Assembly: GCF_900107175.1 (NCBI RefSeq)
Contig: NZ_FNOZ01000002.1
Span: 1 to 64,000 of the forward strand
From: Modestobacter sp. DSM 44400
GTDB taxonomy: Bacteria > Actinomycetota > Actinomycetes > Mycobacteriales > Geodermatophilaceae
Length of the DNA: 64,000 nt
Direction of reading: 5' to 3'
Positions within the stretch are counted from its first letter, which is position 1. Each line of letters starts with the position of its first letter. A program made the translations under genes and the position numbers. The notes below the pieces were generated by a model that was not told where the DNA came from, made no database searches, and saw nothing but the letters and a program-made list of their open reading frames with translations. This document shows, piece after piece, positions 40,744 to 50,470 of the stretch.

Positions 40744-41294
40744 GCGCGCCGGGCCGACCAGCGGAACGTCGGCCCGGGCGGCGCAGGCATCGCGGCCCAC
40801 TCGGCCGGGCCGGCGGCCCGGCGGCGCCTGAGCTCGAGGGCCAGGCTCTCCTCTCCCCGGTTCATCGCCCAACGGTGGTTGGCCTCGAAGGCACCGCGCA
40901 GCAGCCAACCGAGCCGCTTCAGCAACGGCTTGGTCGCGGTGACCTGCCAGTCGTAGGTGATGACAAGCTCGGGGCCGTCGGGCTGGAACGTCCAGCGGCC
41001 GGTGCCCGCCAGGTCGCCGCTCGCCGCCAGGGCGAAGCCGGCATCGGTCATCGTCTCGGTGATGCGCAGCGTCCAGCGCAGCGTGTACGGCAGCCAACCC
41101 GTGGTGAACACCTCGACCGTGCGCCCCACGCCGTCCGCGTCGCCATCCGCCCGCGGAACGACGTCGAGGTACACCGACGGCCACCACCGGGGCAGCGAGG
41201 CGCTGTCACTGAGCACCGCCTTCACCTCGGCCACGGTGCCCGGCACCCGCCAGACGGTGACGAAGCGGTACGACGACGTGGCTCGGCGGGGCAC
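40686..41294 (-). CDS. SRPBCC-family (START-like) protein
   Basis: 202 residues. YRFVTVWRVPGTVAEVKAVLSD begins the fold, with WWPSVYLDV and a long C-terminal helix containing GAFEANHRWAMNRGEESL. The family binds hydrophobic ligands and includes polyketide cyclase-like proteins. GTG 41294 is the nearest in-frame start before the domain. The last ~30 residues (Ser/Arg-rich) may be non-conserved. Confidence 0.78.
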   Translation of the reverse strand: MPRRATSSYRFVTVWRVPGTVAEVKAVLSDSASLPRWWPSVYLDVVPRADGDADGVGRTVEVFTTGWLPYTLRWTLRITETMTDAGFALAASGDLAGTGRWTFQPDGPELVITYDWQVTATKPLLKRLGWLLRGAFEANHRWAMNRGEESLALELRRRRAAGPAEWAAMPAPPGPTFRWSARRAQGRATTRASSSSSTGRSA

Positions 41295-41507
41295 GGGCCG
41301 AACTGTCCCGACATCTGACCCAACTGTCCACGCCAGCGCGTGGCTGCGGGCGCGTGTCGAGGTTGTCCTTGGGCATCCCCGTCCACTCCCCCACGGCCCC
41401 CGTCGATGCACTCGCGGCGGGTCGGGCTCGGTGTGGTCGTCAGCGGCTTGCCCGGACATGGTGCAGATCACACCACCGGGCTGTGACACCCTCGCGGCGA
41501 TGCGGCC

Positions 41508-42299
41508 ATGACCGGGTGGGAGATGCTGGCGGTCGCCCTGGCCGGCCTTGCCGCCGGGTCGATCAACGCCGTCGTCGGCTCCGGCACCCTGGTGACCTTT
41601 CCGGTGCTGCTGGCGGTCGGCCTGCCGCCGGTGACCGCGACCATCACCAACTCCCTCGGCCTGGTCCCCGGCAACCTCACCGGCGCCGTCGGCTACCGGC
41701 GGGAACTTCGCGGTCAGCGGCGCCTGCTGGTGCGCCTCTTCCCCGCCTCCGTGCTCGGTGCCCTGACCGGCGCCTTCCTGCTGCTGCACCTGCCGGCCGC
41801 CGCCTTCGAGACGATCGTGCCCGTGCTGGTCGGGCTGGCCGTCGTGCTGGTCGCCGTCCAACCCCTGCTGCAACGAGCCCTCGCCCGGCGCCGCGCCCGC
41901 GACGGGGTCGCCGAGGCCGAGGAGCTGCACGTCGGCAGCCTGCGGCTGGCCGGGCTGGTCGCCGGGGCCTACGCCACCGGCACCTACGGCGGGTACTTCG
42001 CCGCCAGCCAGGGCGTGTTGCAGATGGGGATCTTCGGGCTACTGCTGCGCGAGTCCCTGCAGCGGCTCAACGCGATCAAGAACGTCCTGACCCTCGGGGT
42101 GAACGCGGTCGCCGCGCTGACCTACGTGGTCGTGGCCACCGACCGGGTCGACTGGGCCGCCGCCGGGCTGGTCGCCGGCGGCTCGTTGGTCGGCGGCTTC
42201 GTCGGCTCCACCTTTGGACGCCGGCTGCCGGCCCCCGTCCTCCGGACGGCGATCGTGCTGCTGGGCCTGATCGCGATCGCCGTCCTGCTCACCCGTTGA
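41508..42299 (+). CDS. TSUP-family permease (TauE/SafE), first of a pair
   Basis: 263 residues, about eight membrane helices in two repeats. GLAAGSINAVVGSGTLVTFPVLLAVGLPP, split at GSG, is the conserved first repeat, with the second at TYGGYFAASQGVLQMGIFG. TSUP proteins export or import sulfite, sulfoacetate or related organosulfur anions. ATG 41508. It is followed 10 bp later by a related permease, which suggests a two-component transporter. Confidence 0.9.
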   Translation: MTGWEMLAVALAGLAAGSINAVVGSGTLVTFPVLLAVGLPPVTATITNSLGLVPGNLTGAVGYRRELRGQRRLLVRLFPASVLGALTGAFLLLHLPAAAFETIVPVLVGLAVVLVAVQPLLQRALARRRARDGVAEAEELHVGSLRLAGLVAGAYATGTYGGYFAASQGVLQMGIFGLLLRESLQRLNAIKNVLTLGVNAVAALTYVVVATDRVDWAAAGLVAGGSLVGGFVGSTFGRRLPAPVLRTAIVLLGLIAIAVLLTR

Positions 42300-42309
42300 G
42301 CACCGCCCC

Positions 42310-43071
42310 ATGAGCGCACTGGAGTTCGGCCTGCTCGTGCTGGCCGGCGCCGGAGCCGGGCTGATGGGCACCATCGCCGGCCTCGCCTCGCTGATCAGCT
42401 ACCCCGCCCTCCTTGCCACCGGCATACCCCCGCTGACCGCCAACGTGACCAACACCGTCGCGCTGTCCTTCAGCAGCGTGGCCGCGGTGAGCGCATCGCG
42501 GCCGGAGCTCACCGGGCAGCGGAGCCGGCTCGGACGGTTGTGCGTCGCCGGCCTCCTCGGCGGAGTCACCGGCGCGGTCCTGCTGCTGCTCACGCCGTCC
42601 TCGGCGTTCGAGAAGCTGGTCCCGTTCCTGATCGCCGGCGCGTCGCTGGCCATGCTCGTGCAGCGCCCGCCCCGCGAGCTGGCGGCGGAGGGTGCGGCGC
42701 ACCCACGTCGCGACGCCACCGGCCTGGTCGTGGCCACCTTTGCCGTCTCCATCTACGCCGGCTACTTCGGCGCGGCCGCCGGCGTGCTGCTGCTGGCGGT
42801 GTTCCTGCTGGTGACCGGTGAGGGCGTGCCGCGCAGCAATGCGCTGAAGAACGTCGTGCTCGGGGTGGCCAACTCGGTCGCCGCGATCGGGTACGCCTTC
42901 TTCGCCGATGTCGACTGGCTGGCCGCCCTGCCACTGGCGGTCGGCTTCTTCGCCGGGGGCCTGCTCGGACCCGCGGTCGTGCGCCGGGTGCCGCAGACCG
43001 CACTGCGCCGGGTCGTCGCCGTCGCCGAGCTCGGCCTGGCCGTCCACCTGGGCCTCGACGCATTCGGCTGA
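42310..43071 (+). CDS. TSUP-family permease (TauE/SafE), second of a pair
   Basis: 253 residues with the same layout as the preceding gene: GAGAGLMGTIAGLASLISYPAL at the N terminus and YAGYFGAAAGVLLLAVF in the second half. It is clearly similar but not a recent duplicate. Its start 10 bp after the previous stop suggests translational coupling and hetero-oligomer formation. A strong hairpin directly follows the stop. Confidence 0.9.
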   Translation: MSALEFGLLVLAGAGAGLMGTIAGLASLISYPALLATGIPPLTANVTNTVALSFSSVAAVSASRPELTGQRSRLGRLCVAGLLGGVTGAVLLLLTPSSAFEKLVPFLIAGASLAMLVQRPPRELAAEGAAHPRRDATGLVVATFAVSIYAGYFGAAAGVLLLAVFLLVTGEGVPRSNALKNVVLGVANSVAAIGYAFFADVDWLAALPLAVGFFAGGLLGPAVVRRVPQTALRRVVAVAELGLAVHLGLDAFG

Positions 43072-43072
43072 G

Positions 43073-43114
43073 CCGGGGGGACCCGGGGCCATCCGCGGCC
43101 CCGGGTCCCCCCGG
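43073..43114. terminator. bidirectional hairpin terminator
   Basis: An 18-bp perfect stem, arms 43073-43090 and 43097-43114 around a 6-nt loop (ATCCGC). It occupies nearly the whole 48-bp gap between the convergent TSUP and membrane-protein genes and overlaps neither coding region, so it should end both transcripts. Confidence 0.85.
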
Positions 43115-43119
43115 CCGGC

Positions 43120-43764
43120 TCAGCCGCGGTTCGTCACGTACGCGCTGAGCAGCAGGCAGAATGCGCTGGCCGTGATCAGGAGCCGGGCGGGCGTGAGCCC
43201 GTTGAGCAGACCGGCGATCACCCCGGCACTGGCCGACCGCGCCTCCACGGCCTGCGTCCCCTTGCGCAGCAGGCGCACCTCGTCGGCCAGCAGCACACCG
43301 CCAGCACCCAGCAGGGCCAGCCCCAGGACGACGAAGACCAGCGACAGCCGTTCGGCGAAGCCGGTGACCGCGGGGGCCAGGAACAGCACCACGACCACAC
43401 CGAGCAGGAGACCCACCCCCGCGCCGGCCACCGGAGCCCACGGCCCCATCCGGATCATCGGGGCGCGGCGCGGCAGCCGCGGACGGGGGCGAACGGTCAC
43501 CGGCACCGTGGGCAGCGTTCCGGGCTGGTGGTCAGGCCCGGCGGGCAGGTCGCTCGCACCCTCATCGGCCGGCGGTGGCACCGGGTGATCGGGTGGCGGA
43601 GTTCCCGGAGGGCCGGCGTCGCCGGGGGCGGGAGCCGGCCCGGGAGCCGTCATCCGCGCCTCTGCTCGGGGGTCCGGCACCGCCGTCGCACCCGTCCCGG
43701 CGGCGGCAGGGTCGGCACCGGAATCCTTCCAGCCGGTGGTCAGCACGTCTCGTTCGTCGCTCAT
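43120..43764 (-). CDS. membrane protein with Pro-rich N terminus
   Basis: 214 residues: a ~95-residue Pro/Ala/Gly-rich, probably disordered head, then three membrane helices (about 108-128, 138-158 and 193-211) separated by LADEVRLLRKGTQAVEARS. Not recognised beyond this architecture, which is common in actinobacteria. ATG start. The gap up to the next gene (166 bp) shows nothing notable. Confidence 0.65.
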   Translation of the reverse strand: MSDERDVLTTGWKDSGADPAAAGTGATAVPDPRAEARMTAPGPAPAPGDAGPPGTPPPDHPVPPPADEGASDLPAGPDHQPGTLPTVPVTVRPRPRLPRRAPMIRMGPWAPVAGAGVGLLLGVVVVLFLAPAVTGFAERLSLVFVVLGLALLGAGGVLLADEVRLLRKGTQAVEARSASAGVIAGLLNGLTPARLLITASAFCLLLSAYVTNRG

Positions 43765-43930
43765 CTGGCAATCACCTCACGCCCGACGCTAGGTCGGTCG
43801 TACGACACTGCGCGGGAGGTGCCCCGGCGGTTCCCGCGGGGGATGGTCGGCGTCGGAGTGTTTCCGGCGGGCGGTCGCTGACCGTGAGGGCGCACCTGCA
43901 ACGGGTCAACGAATGCACGATGGGCGCCGC

Positions 43931-44617
43931 TCAGCCCATCGGAGCCGGTGCCTCCTGCTGGTGACGCCTGACCTGTTCGCCCTGGGCACGGTTGCGACGG
44001 AGGAAGAAGACCAACACCGGGGTGCTGGTCACGGCGGCGTAGACGCACCAGATCGAGGCGAACGAAACCTGCAGCACGATCAGGGTGGCGGTCAGCCCCA
44101 CGGCGTTGGCGATGCCGAAGGCCACGATCGCCGGGTACCCGGCCAGCAGCGCCGCGCCCACGGTGGCCAGGACATAGCCGACCGCCGCGACGCCGAGCGG
44201 CGGTGCGTGGGTGTCGTAGGAGAGCGAGTGCTCGGCGATGCCGTAGTCGATCGGCCCGGCGGCGCTGGCCCAGAACAGATAGATCGAGGTGATCGCGCCG
44301 ATGACGACGAAGGGCACCATGTGCACCCGCCGCCGGCCGGGTGGCTCGATGAGCAGCAGGGACAGCGGCACCAGGATCGGTAACAGCCCGTAGGCGTACA
44401 GCACGTAGAGGAAAGCGGCCACGTCCCCGACACCGGTGCTCACGTGCCCCTCCAGGCTGAGCCAGACGAAGCCCTCGGTGAACTGATGCAGGGCGAACAG
44501 CAGCGGCAGGGCGGCGAACGGCACGTCGCGAACGGTGCGCACCTGGGTCAGGGCGCCCACCCCGATGCCGCCGACCACTCCAGCTGCCACGAAGTCGGCG
44601 GTTGCGGAGAAGCACAT
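43931..44617 (-). CDS. DUF6629-like membrane protein
   Basis: 228 residues with about seven membrane helices. It starts MCFSATADFVAAGVVGGIG and contains ALHQFTEGFVWLSLEG, both characteristic of a widespread MCFSA family of unknown role. The conserved Cys, His and Trp near the N-terminal helices suggest a ligand or cofactor site. ATG 44617; no operon partner. Confidence 0.8.
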   Translation of the reverse strand: MCFSATADFVAAGVVGGIGVGALTQVRTVRDVPFAALPLLFALHQFTEGFVWLSLEGHVSTGVGDVAAFLYVLYAYGLLPILVPLSLLLIEPPGRRRVHMVPFVVIGAITSIYLFWASAAGPIDYGIAEHSLSYDTHAPPLGVAAVGYVLATVGAALLAGYPAIVAFGIANAVGLTATLIVLQVSFASIWCVYAAVTSTPVLVFFLRRNRAQGEQVRRHQQEAPAPMG

Positions 44618-44679
44618 GCGGCGACGCTGTCAGACCCACGTCGAGGCAGCAGCGGCAGCAACACGCGTCCGTCGGCGGA

Positions 44680-46359
44680 TCAGACCAGCCGGCGGCTGTC
44701 CTCGGCCACGACCCGCAGCCACCGGTACCCGTAGCCCTCCAGGGTCAGCTCGACCGACCCGTCCTCGGTCAGCGGCGTGCTGCACGCCACGAGCAGGTCC
44801 TCCAGCCGGTGCGTGCTGCCGCAGCCGGCCAGGGTGAGCGGCACGGTGCACGGCTCGGCGCCCAGGTTGTGCAGCGCCACGAGGGCACCGTCGTCCCAGC
44901 TGCTGAGGTGGGCGAACACCTGCGGATGCGGCTGGTCGAGCACCTCGAAGTTCCCCCAGCCCAGTTCCGGGGATTCCCGGTAGCGACGGATCAGCAGCCG
45001 CATGAACGCCAGCATCGAGTCCGGGTCCCGGCGTTGGTCGGCGACGTTGACGTGCTCCGGGGAGAAACCGCCCTCCACCACCGGGCCGGGCAACCTTCCC
45101 GCCGCCGCGGTGGAGAACCCGCCGTTCTTCCCCGACGTCCACTGCATCGGCGTCCGGACGGCGAGCCGGCCCTCGGCCGCCAGGCTCTCGCCCATCCCGA
45201 TCTCCTCGCCGTAGAACAGCACCGGCGTGCCCGGCAGGGAGAACATCAGGCTGTAGACCATCCGGATCCGCCGGGGGTCGCCGGCCAGCATGGGCGGCAG
45301 CCGCCGGATCAGGCCCCGGCCGTAGACCTGCATCCGCGCCTCGGGGCCGAAGGCGGCGAACACCTCGGCGCGCTCGTCCTCGCTCAGCTTGTCCAGGGTG
45401 AGCTCGTCGTGGTTGCGCACGAAGGTGCCCCACTGGTTGTCCGGGGAGATCCTCGGGCGGGCGGTCAGCGCGTCGGCCAGTGGCGCCGCGTCGCAGCGGG
45501 CCAGCGACAGGTACATCGCCTGCATCGCGATGAAGTCGAACTGCATGGTCAGCTCGCCGCCGTCCGGGCCGCCGAAGAACTCCGCCTGCTGCTCGTGCGG
45601 CAGGTTCACCTCGCCGAGCAGCACGGCGGCCTCGGCTCGCCGGCCGAGGAGCGCCCGCAGCGCCCGCAGGTACTGGTGCGGGTCGGGGAAAGCCGCGGCC
45701 TCCTGCTCGTCGACGCCGGCGGTCTCCAGCAGGAACGGAACGGCGTCCACCCGGAATCCGGACAGCCCCAGCTGAAGCCAGAACCCCATCACCTTCGCGA
45801 TCTCGTCCCGGACCAGCGGGTTGGCGACGTTGAGATCGGGCTGCTGCCGGTAGAACTTGTGCAGGTACCACTCCCCGGTCTTCTCCTCCAGCTGCCAGAT
45901 GCTGTCCTCCTGGTCGGGGAAGACGACCTGGGCGGAGGTGTCCGGCGGCGGGTCGGCGCGCCAGACGTAGAAGTCGCGGTACGGCGAGTCCTTCGACGAC
46001 CGGGCCGAGCGGAACCACGGGTGCTTCTCGGAGGTGTGGTTGACCACCAGGTCGGCGATCACCCGCATGCCCCGGTCGTTGGCGGTGCGGATCACCTCCA
46101 CCAGGTCACCGTGGGTGCCCAGCCGCGGGTCGACGCCGTAGAAGTCGGTGATGTCGTACCCGTCGTCCCGTTCGGCGGTCGGGTAGAAGGGCATCAGCCA
46201 CAGGCAGGTAACGCCCAGGTCGGCGAGGTGGTCCAGCCGCTGGGCCAGGCCCGCGAAGTCGCCGCAGCCGTCGCCGTCCCAGTCCATGAACGTCTCGACG
46301 TCCAGGCAGTAGACGACGGCGTTCTTCCACCACAGGTCGGCGGTGTCGGTGATGCGCAC
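44680..46359 (-). CDS. GH13 trehalose synthase-like enzyme
   Basis: 559 residues from GTG 46359 (GAGGAG upstream). It has the GH13 barrel motifs DLVVNHTS, FRVDAVPFLLE (nucleophile Asp), LLGEVNLP (acid/base Glu) and RNHDELTLDKLS, the last closest to TreS-type maltose alpha-glucosyltransferases. A beta-sandwich domain closes the C terminus. No maltokinase domain or treS-pep2 partner is present, so the true substrate is open. Confidence 0.85.
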   Translation of the reverse strand: MRITDTADLWWKNAVVYCLDVETFMDWDGDGCGDFAGLAQRLDHLADLGVTCLWLMPFYPTAERDDGYDITDFYGVDPRLGTHGDLVEVIRTANDRGMRVIADLVVNHTSEKHPWFRSARSSKDSPYRDFYVWRADPPPDTSAQVVFPDQEDSIWQLEEKTGEWYLHKFYRQQPDLNVANPLVRDEIAKVMGFWLQLGLSGFRVDAVPFLLETAGVDEQEAAAFPDPHQYLRALRALLGRRAEAAVLLGEVNLPHEQQAEFFGGPDGGELTMQFDFIAMQAMYLSLARCDAAPLADALTARPRISPDNQWGTFVRNHDELTLDKLSEDERAEVFAAFGPEARMQVYGRGLIRRLPPMLAGDPRRIRMVYSLMFSLPGTPVLFYGEEIGMGESLAAEGRLAVRTPMQWTSGKNGGFSTAAAGRLPGPVVEGGFSPEHVNVADQRRDPDSMLAFMRLLIRRYRESPELGWGNFEVLDQPHPQVFAHLSSWDDGALVALHNLGAEPCTVPLTLAGCGSTHRLEDLLVACSTPLTEDGSVELTLEGYGYRWLRVVAEDSRRLV

Positions 46360-46416
46360 GGTCAGCTCCTCAGGGCAGGTGGCGGGCTGGACGGACCACC
46401 CCGTCATCGGACATGC

Positions 46417-47094
46417 CTACCGGTCGGCGGACGTCCCCGCTGACCCGGTGAGCTGGGCCACGATCCGGGCCGGGTCGGTGACGACGTCCAGGTGCCGGCC
46501 GGCGCCGTTGCCGGTCACCGACCAGCCGCGGGCCCGGGCCTGCGCGGCGGACCGGTCGTAGCCCGGCGAGAGGTGGACGTACCGGACGTCGCCGTCCGGC
46601 CAGTCGGCGGGCCCCGGGACAGCGACCGTGTAGAAGTCGGCCGGTAGCTCCGGCGCCTCGGCCGCGACCGTGGCCCGCAGCTGTGGGTCGGGCAGCTGGG
46701 CAGCGAGCTCGTCGTCCTCCCACCACGTGGGCCAGGCGGCGATCCGGCCGTCGCGGACGAGGCCGGCCACCTGCTCCTGTAGCTCCGGCGACGTCGTGGT
46801 CGCGCCCGTGGCGGCCGGCACGATCGCGTCCAGCCAGACCACCCGGCGGGCGCCGACCGCGGCGGCGACGGCGGGCAGCACGACCCCCGCCCCGGAGAAC
46901 CCGAGGACGACGTCGGCGGCGCCGGTGACCGCGGCCGCGGCAGTGAACCGGTGGTACCAGCCGGGCGCCGTGGTCACCGCGCCGCGGAGGTCCGGGACGG
47001 CGACGTCCGCGCCCTGGGCCCGGAGTTCGCCGGCCAGCGGGCCCAGCACCGCCGGCCCCAGCAGGGGTGGGTGGACCAGCAGCCAGGTGCGCAC
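46417..47094 (-). CDS. alpha/beta-hydrolase-like protein
   Basis: 225 residues from GTG 47094. TWLLVHPPLLGPAVLGPLA and VVLGFSGAGVVLPAVAAAVGA fit the alpha/beta-hydrolase fold, with GFSGAG in place of the usual G-x-S-x-G elbow. A catalytic Asp (LDAIVP) and a late His (GAGRHLDVVTDPARI) can be proposed. Close to no named enzyme. Lies upstream of the TreS-like gene on the same strand, 57 bp apart. Confidence 0.6.
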   Translation of the reverse strand: MRTWLLVHPPLLGPAVLGPLAGELRAQGADVAVPDLRGAVTTAPGWYHRFTAAAAVTGAADVVLGFSGAGVVLPAVAAAVGARRVVWLDAIVPAATGATTTSPELQEQVAGLVRDGRIAAWPTWWEDDELAAQLPDPQLRATVAAEAPELPADFYTVAVPGPADWPDGDVRYVHLSPGYDRSAAQARARGWSVTGNGAGRHLDVVTDPARIVAQLTGSAGTSADR

Positions 47095-47208
47095 GACGGG
47101 CAGTCTGCCGGGCCGGCTGCCCCGTGGAGTGTGCGACTGGGGCGCGTTCTGGGCCTGGGATGCGCCCCGACCGCACATCACCGCCGGGCCGGTCGCCCAC
47201 CGGCGGGG

Positions 47209-49305
47209 TCAGGCCGGCTGGAGCTCGGCCACGACCGCCGCCGGAGCCGGCTCGTGACCCAGCGGCGTCCGGGTGAACCGGCCGGTGCCGTGGGCGACCG
47301 CCCGCAGCGCGCCGGGATAGTCCAGCAGCTCCCGCTCGGGCACCTCGGCGCGCACGGTCGCCCGGTCCTCGTCGGGTGCGGTGTCGCTGCCGGTGACCCG
47401 GCCCCGCCGCGCGGCGAGGTCGCTGAGCACCGCCCCGACGTGCTCGGCCGGCACGGTGACCTCGACCCGGCACCACGGCTCCAGCACTCGGCTGCCGGCC
47501 GCGGTGGCCAGCTCCCGGAGGGCCAGCGCGCCGGCGGCCTGGAACGCGGCGTCGGAGGAGTCCACGGAGTGCGCCTTGCCATCGACCAGGGTCACCTCGA
47601 CGTCCACCAGCGGGCGGTCGCCGCTCACCCCGCGGGCGGCCTGCGCCCGCACGCCCTTCTCCACGCTGCCGTGGAACTGCCCCGGCACGGAGCCGCCGAC
47701 CACCCGCTGGTCGAACACGATGCCCGACCCCGGCGCCCCTGGCCGGCCCTCCAGGACGACGACGGCGTACTGCCCGTGGCCGCCGGACTGCTTGACGTGC
47801 CGGCCGGTCACGGTGGCCGGGCCGGCCAGGGTCTCGACCAGCGACACCCGCACCGGCGGCGTCTGGACGGCGACGCCGAACCGGACGCGCAGCCGGTCCA
47901 GCAGCACCGCGGCGTGCGCGTCCCCGACGCACCACAGCAGCGCCTGCCCGGTGTCGACTCGGCGCTCCAGCCGGACCGTCGGGTCCTCGGCAACCAGCCG
48001 GGCCAGCGCGGTGGCCAGCCGGTCCTCCTCGGCCCGGGAGGCCGCCTCCACGGCGACCGGCAGCTGCGGCTCGGGCAGGTCCCAGGGCGCGACCAGCAGC
48101 GGGCGGTCCGGGCTGGACAGGGTGTCACCGGTCTCGGCCGACCCGAGCCGGGCGACCGCGCAGACGTCGCCGGCCGGGCACTCCGCCACCGGTCGGAGCA
48201 CCGGGCCGAGCGGGCAGGACAGCGCGCCCACCCGTTCGTCGGCGTCGTGGTCGGGGTGGCCCCGCTCGGCATGGCCGTGCCCGGAGACGTGCAAGGCCAT
48301 GTCCGGCCGCAGCGTGCCGGAGAAGACCCGGACCAGCGAGATCCGCCCCAGGTAGGGGTCGGTCGTCGTCTTCACCACCTCGGCGACCAGCGGGCCGGCC
48401 GGATCGCAGCCCACCGCGGCGACCGGGCGGCCGCCGAGGTCGGTGACCACCGGGCAGGGCCGCTCCAGCGGCGACGGGAAGGCCGTCACCACCAGATCGA
48501 GGACCTCGCGCACCCCCAGGCCGGACAGCGGAGCGCTGAACAGCACCGGGTGCAGCGCACCGCGGGCCACCGCCGTCTCCAGGTCGGCGACCAGCTCGCT
48601 GCCCGAGACCGGCTCGCCCGCGAGGTAGCGCTCCAGCAGCGTCTCGTCCTCGCTCTCGGCGATCACCGCCTCGATGAGCTCGGCCCGCAGCTGGTCGGCG
48701 TCCGGAAGGCCCGGGTGCGGCTCGAGCAGCGACGCCACCGCCCGGGGTGCGCCGTCCGGCCCGGGCTCGACGACGTGCAGCTGGTGCACCCCACCCAGGT
48801 GCTCCCGGCAGGCACGGACCGCACCGGCGAGGTCCGCGCGCGGCCGGTCGGCCTGGGTGATGACCACCGCCCGCGGCATGCCCACCGCGGCGCACTCGTC
48901 CCACAGCTGCACGGTGGCGGCGTCGATGCCGGCCACCGCGGAGACCACGAACAGCGCGGCGTCCGCGGCCCGCAGCGCCGCCCGCACCTCACCGACGAAA
49001 TCCGGCCCGCCGGGGGTGTCCAGCAGCGTCAGCCGGTGACCAGCGTGCTCGACGGTGGCCGCGGCCAGCGACACGGAGTGCTGCTCGCGGACCTCGACCT
49101 CCTCGGTGTCCAAGCAGGTCGTGCCGTCCTCGACCCGGCCGGCCCGCGACAGCGCACCGGAGGCGGCGAGCAGCGCCTCCGCCAGCGTGGTCTTGCCGGC
49201 CGCCGTCCGCCCGACCAGCGCGACGTTGCGCACCCGGTCGGCCGGGCGGGGCACCGGTGCGCCCGCCTGGTCCCGACTGGAGTCCCTGCCGTTTCGTGTG
49301 GCCAC
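47209..49305 (-). CDS. EF-G-like translational GTPase (EF-G2 type)
   Basis: 698 residues. P loop GRTAAGKTTL near residue 30, LDTPGGPDF (G3), but G4 reads ITQADRP rather than NKxD. Domains II-V follow the EF-G order, with GGHGQYAVV and GSVPGQF in domain IV/V. GTG 49305 has GGAGG just upstream. Such second EF-G-like proteins are common in actinobacteria, and their role is unclear; the altered G4 suggests changed nucleotide use. Confidence 0.88.
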   Translation of the reverse strand: MATRNGRDSSRDQAGAPVPRPADRVRNVALVGRTAAGKTTLAEALLAASGALSRAGRVEDGTTCLDTEEVEVREQHSVSLAAATVEHAGHRLTLLDTPGGPDFVGEVRAALRAADAALFVVSAVAGIDAATVQLWDECAAVGMPRAVVITQADRPRADLAGAVRACREHLGGVHQLHVVEPGPDGAPRAVASLLEPHPGLPDADQLRAELIEAVIAESEDETLLERYLAGEPVSGSELVADLETAVARGALHPVLFSAPLSGLGVREVLDLVVTAFPSPLERPCPVVTDLGGRPVAAVGCDPAGPLVAEVVKTTTDPYLGRISLVRVFSGTLRPDMALHVSGHGHAERGHPDHDADERVGALSCPLGPVLRPVAECPAGDVCAVARLGSAETGDTLSSPDRPLLVAPWDLPEPQLPVAVEAASRAEEDRLATALARLVAEDPTVRLERRVDTGQALLWCVGDAHAAVLLDRLRVRFGVAVQTPPVRVSLVETLAGPATVTGRHVKQSGGHGQYAVVVLEGRPGAPGSGIVFDQRVVGGSVPGQFHGSVEKGVRAQAARGVSGDRPLVDVEVTLVDGKAHSVDSSDAAFQAAGALALRELATAAGSRVLEPWCRVEVTVPAEHVGAVLSDLAARRGRVTGSDTAPDEDRATVRAEVPERELLDYPGALRAVAHGTGRFTRTPLGHEPAPAAVVAELQPA

Positions 49306-49390
49306 CGGACCTCCGCGGAAGACGTCGTCGTCCAGGACTCCAGCGTGGCCCTCGTCGTCCCGTCGGACAACCCCCCGCCAGACTGGCGCC

Positions 49391-50470
49391 GTGGACGACG
49401 ACCTCACGGCCCTCCGGGACTCGTGCACGCGCTTCCTGACCGGGCACGGGCCCCAGCGGGCCGCCGACCTGCTCGCCGACATCCCGCCGGGGACGGCGGT
49501 GGACCGGTACGGCGAGGGTGGCGTGGTCACCGAGCTGGAGGCCGAGGTCGCCGGGATGCTCGGGCAGCCCGCCGCCGTGTACCTGCCGAGCGGGACGATG
49601 GCCCAGCAGTCGGTGCTGCGGGTGCACGCCGATCGCACCGGCCGACGCACCGTGCTGTTCCACCCCGAGTGCCATCTCGACCAGCACGAGGGCCGGGCGC
49701 TGGAGCGGCTGCAGCGCCTCGTCGGCCGCCCGGTCGGCGACCGTTCCCGGCTGCTCACCCTCGCCGACCTGGCCACGGTGGCCGAGCCGGCCGCCGCGCT
49801 GGTGCTGGAGCTGCCGCAGCGCGACCTCGGCGGCCAGCTGCCAGCGTGGGACGACCTGGTCGCGCAGGCCTCGTGGGCCCGCGAGCGCGGCAGCGCGGCG
49901 CACCTCGACGGCGCCCGGCTGTGGGAGGCCTCGGCCGGGTACGACCGCTCCCCCGCCGAGATCGCCGCCCTGTTCGACACCACCTACGTGAGCTTCTACA
50001 AGGGGCTGGGCGCGCTGGCGGGCTGCTGCGTGGCCGGTCCGGCCGACGTGGTGGCCGAGGTGCGGGAATGGCGGGGGCGGATGGGCGGGACCCTGTTCGG
50101 GCTGTGGCCGGGTGCGGCGTCCGCGCTCACCAACCTGCGCCGCCGCCTTCCGCGGATGCCCGAGTATCTCGAGCACGCCCGGGCGGTCGCCGCCGCCGTC
50201 CGGGACCTGCCGGGCGTGAGCGTCGTTCCTGACCCACCGCAGACGCCGATGCTGCACCTGCTGCTCCGGACGACGCCGGAGGCCTTCGCCGCCGCGGCCC
50301 GCTCGCTGGCCGCCGACCAGGAGTTGTGGACCTGGCCGAAGGCGATGACCACGGTCGACCCGGGCGTGCAGCGGGTGGAGCTCCCGGTGGGCGACGCCAC
50401 CCTGGCGCTGACCCCGGCGGAGGTCCGCGCCGCAGTTTCGGCGCTCAGCGGGTCGGCACCGGCGCGCTGA
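49391..50470 (+). CDS. threonine aldolase-like PLP enzyme
   Basis: 359 residues, fold type I. HLDGARLWEASAGYD is the PLP-ring Asp region and SFYKGLGALAG carries the Schiff-base lysine near residue 203; a GEGG near residue 43 replaces the usual YGxD segment. It probably cleaves beta-hydroxy amino acids. GTG 49391 lies 6 nt after AGACT, suggesting a leaderless mRNA; divergent from the EF-G-like gene. Confidence 0.85.
   Translation: MDDDLTALRDSCTRFLTGHGPQRAADLLADIPPGTAVDRYGEGGVVTELEAEVAGMLGQPAAVYLPSGTMAQQSVLRVHADRTGRRTVLFHPECHLDQHEGRALERLQRLVGRPVGDRSRLLTLADLATVAEPAAALVLELPQRDLGGQLPAWDDLVAQASWARERGSAAHLDGARLWEASAGYDRSPAEIAALFDTTYVSFYKGLGALAGCCVAGPADVVAEVREWRGRMGGTLFGLWPGAASALTNLRRRLPRMPEYLEHARAVAAAVRDLPGVSVVPDPPQTPMLHLLLRTTPEAFAAAARSLAADQELWTWPKAMTTVDPGVQRVELPVGDATLALTPAEVRAAVSALSGSAPAR

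Noticed and set aside
46951-50232. 1093-codon rightward open frame over the EF-G-like gene
   Set aside because: Shadow frame rich in Gly/Arg/His; the true genes on both strands explain the DNA.
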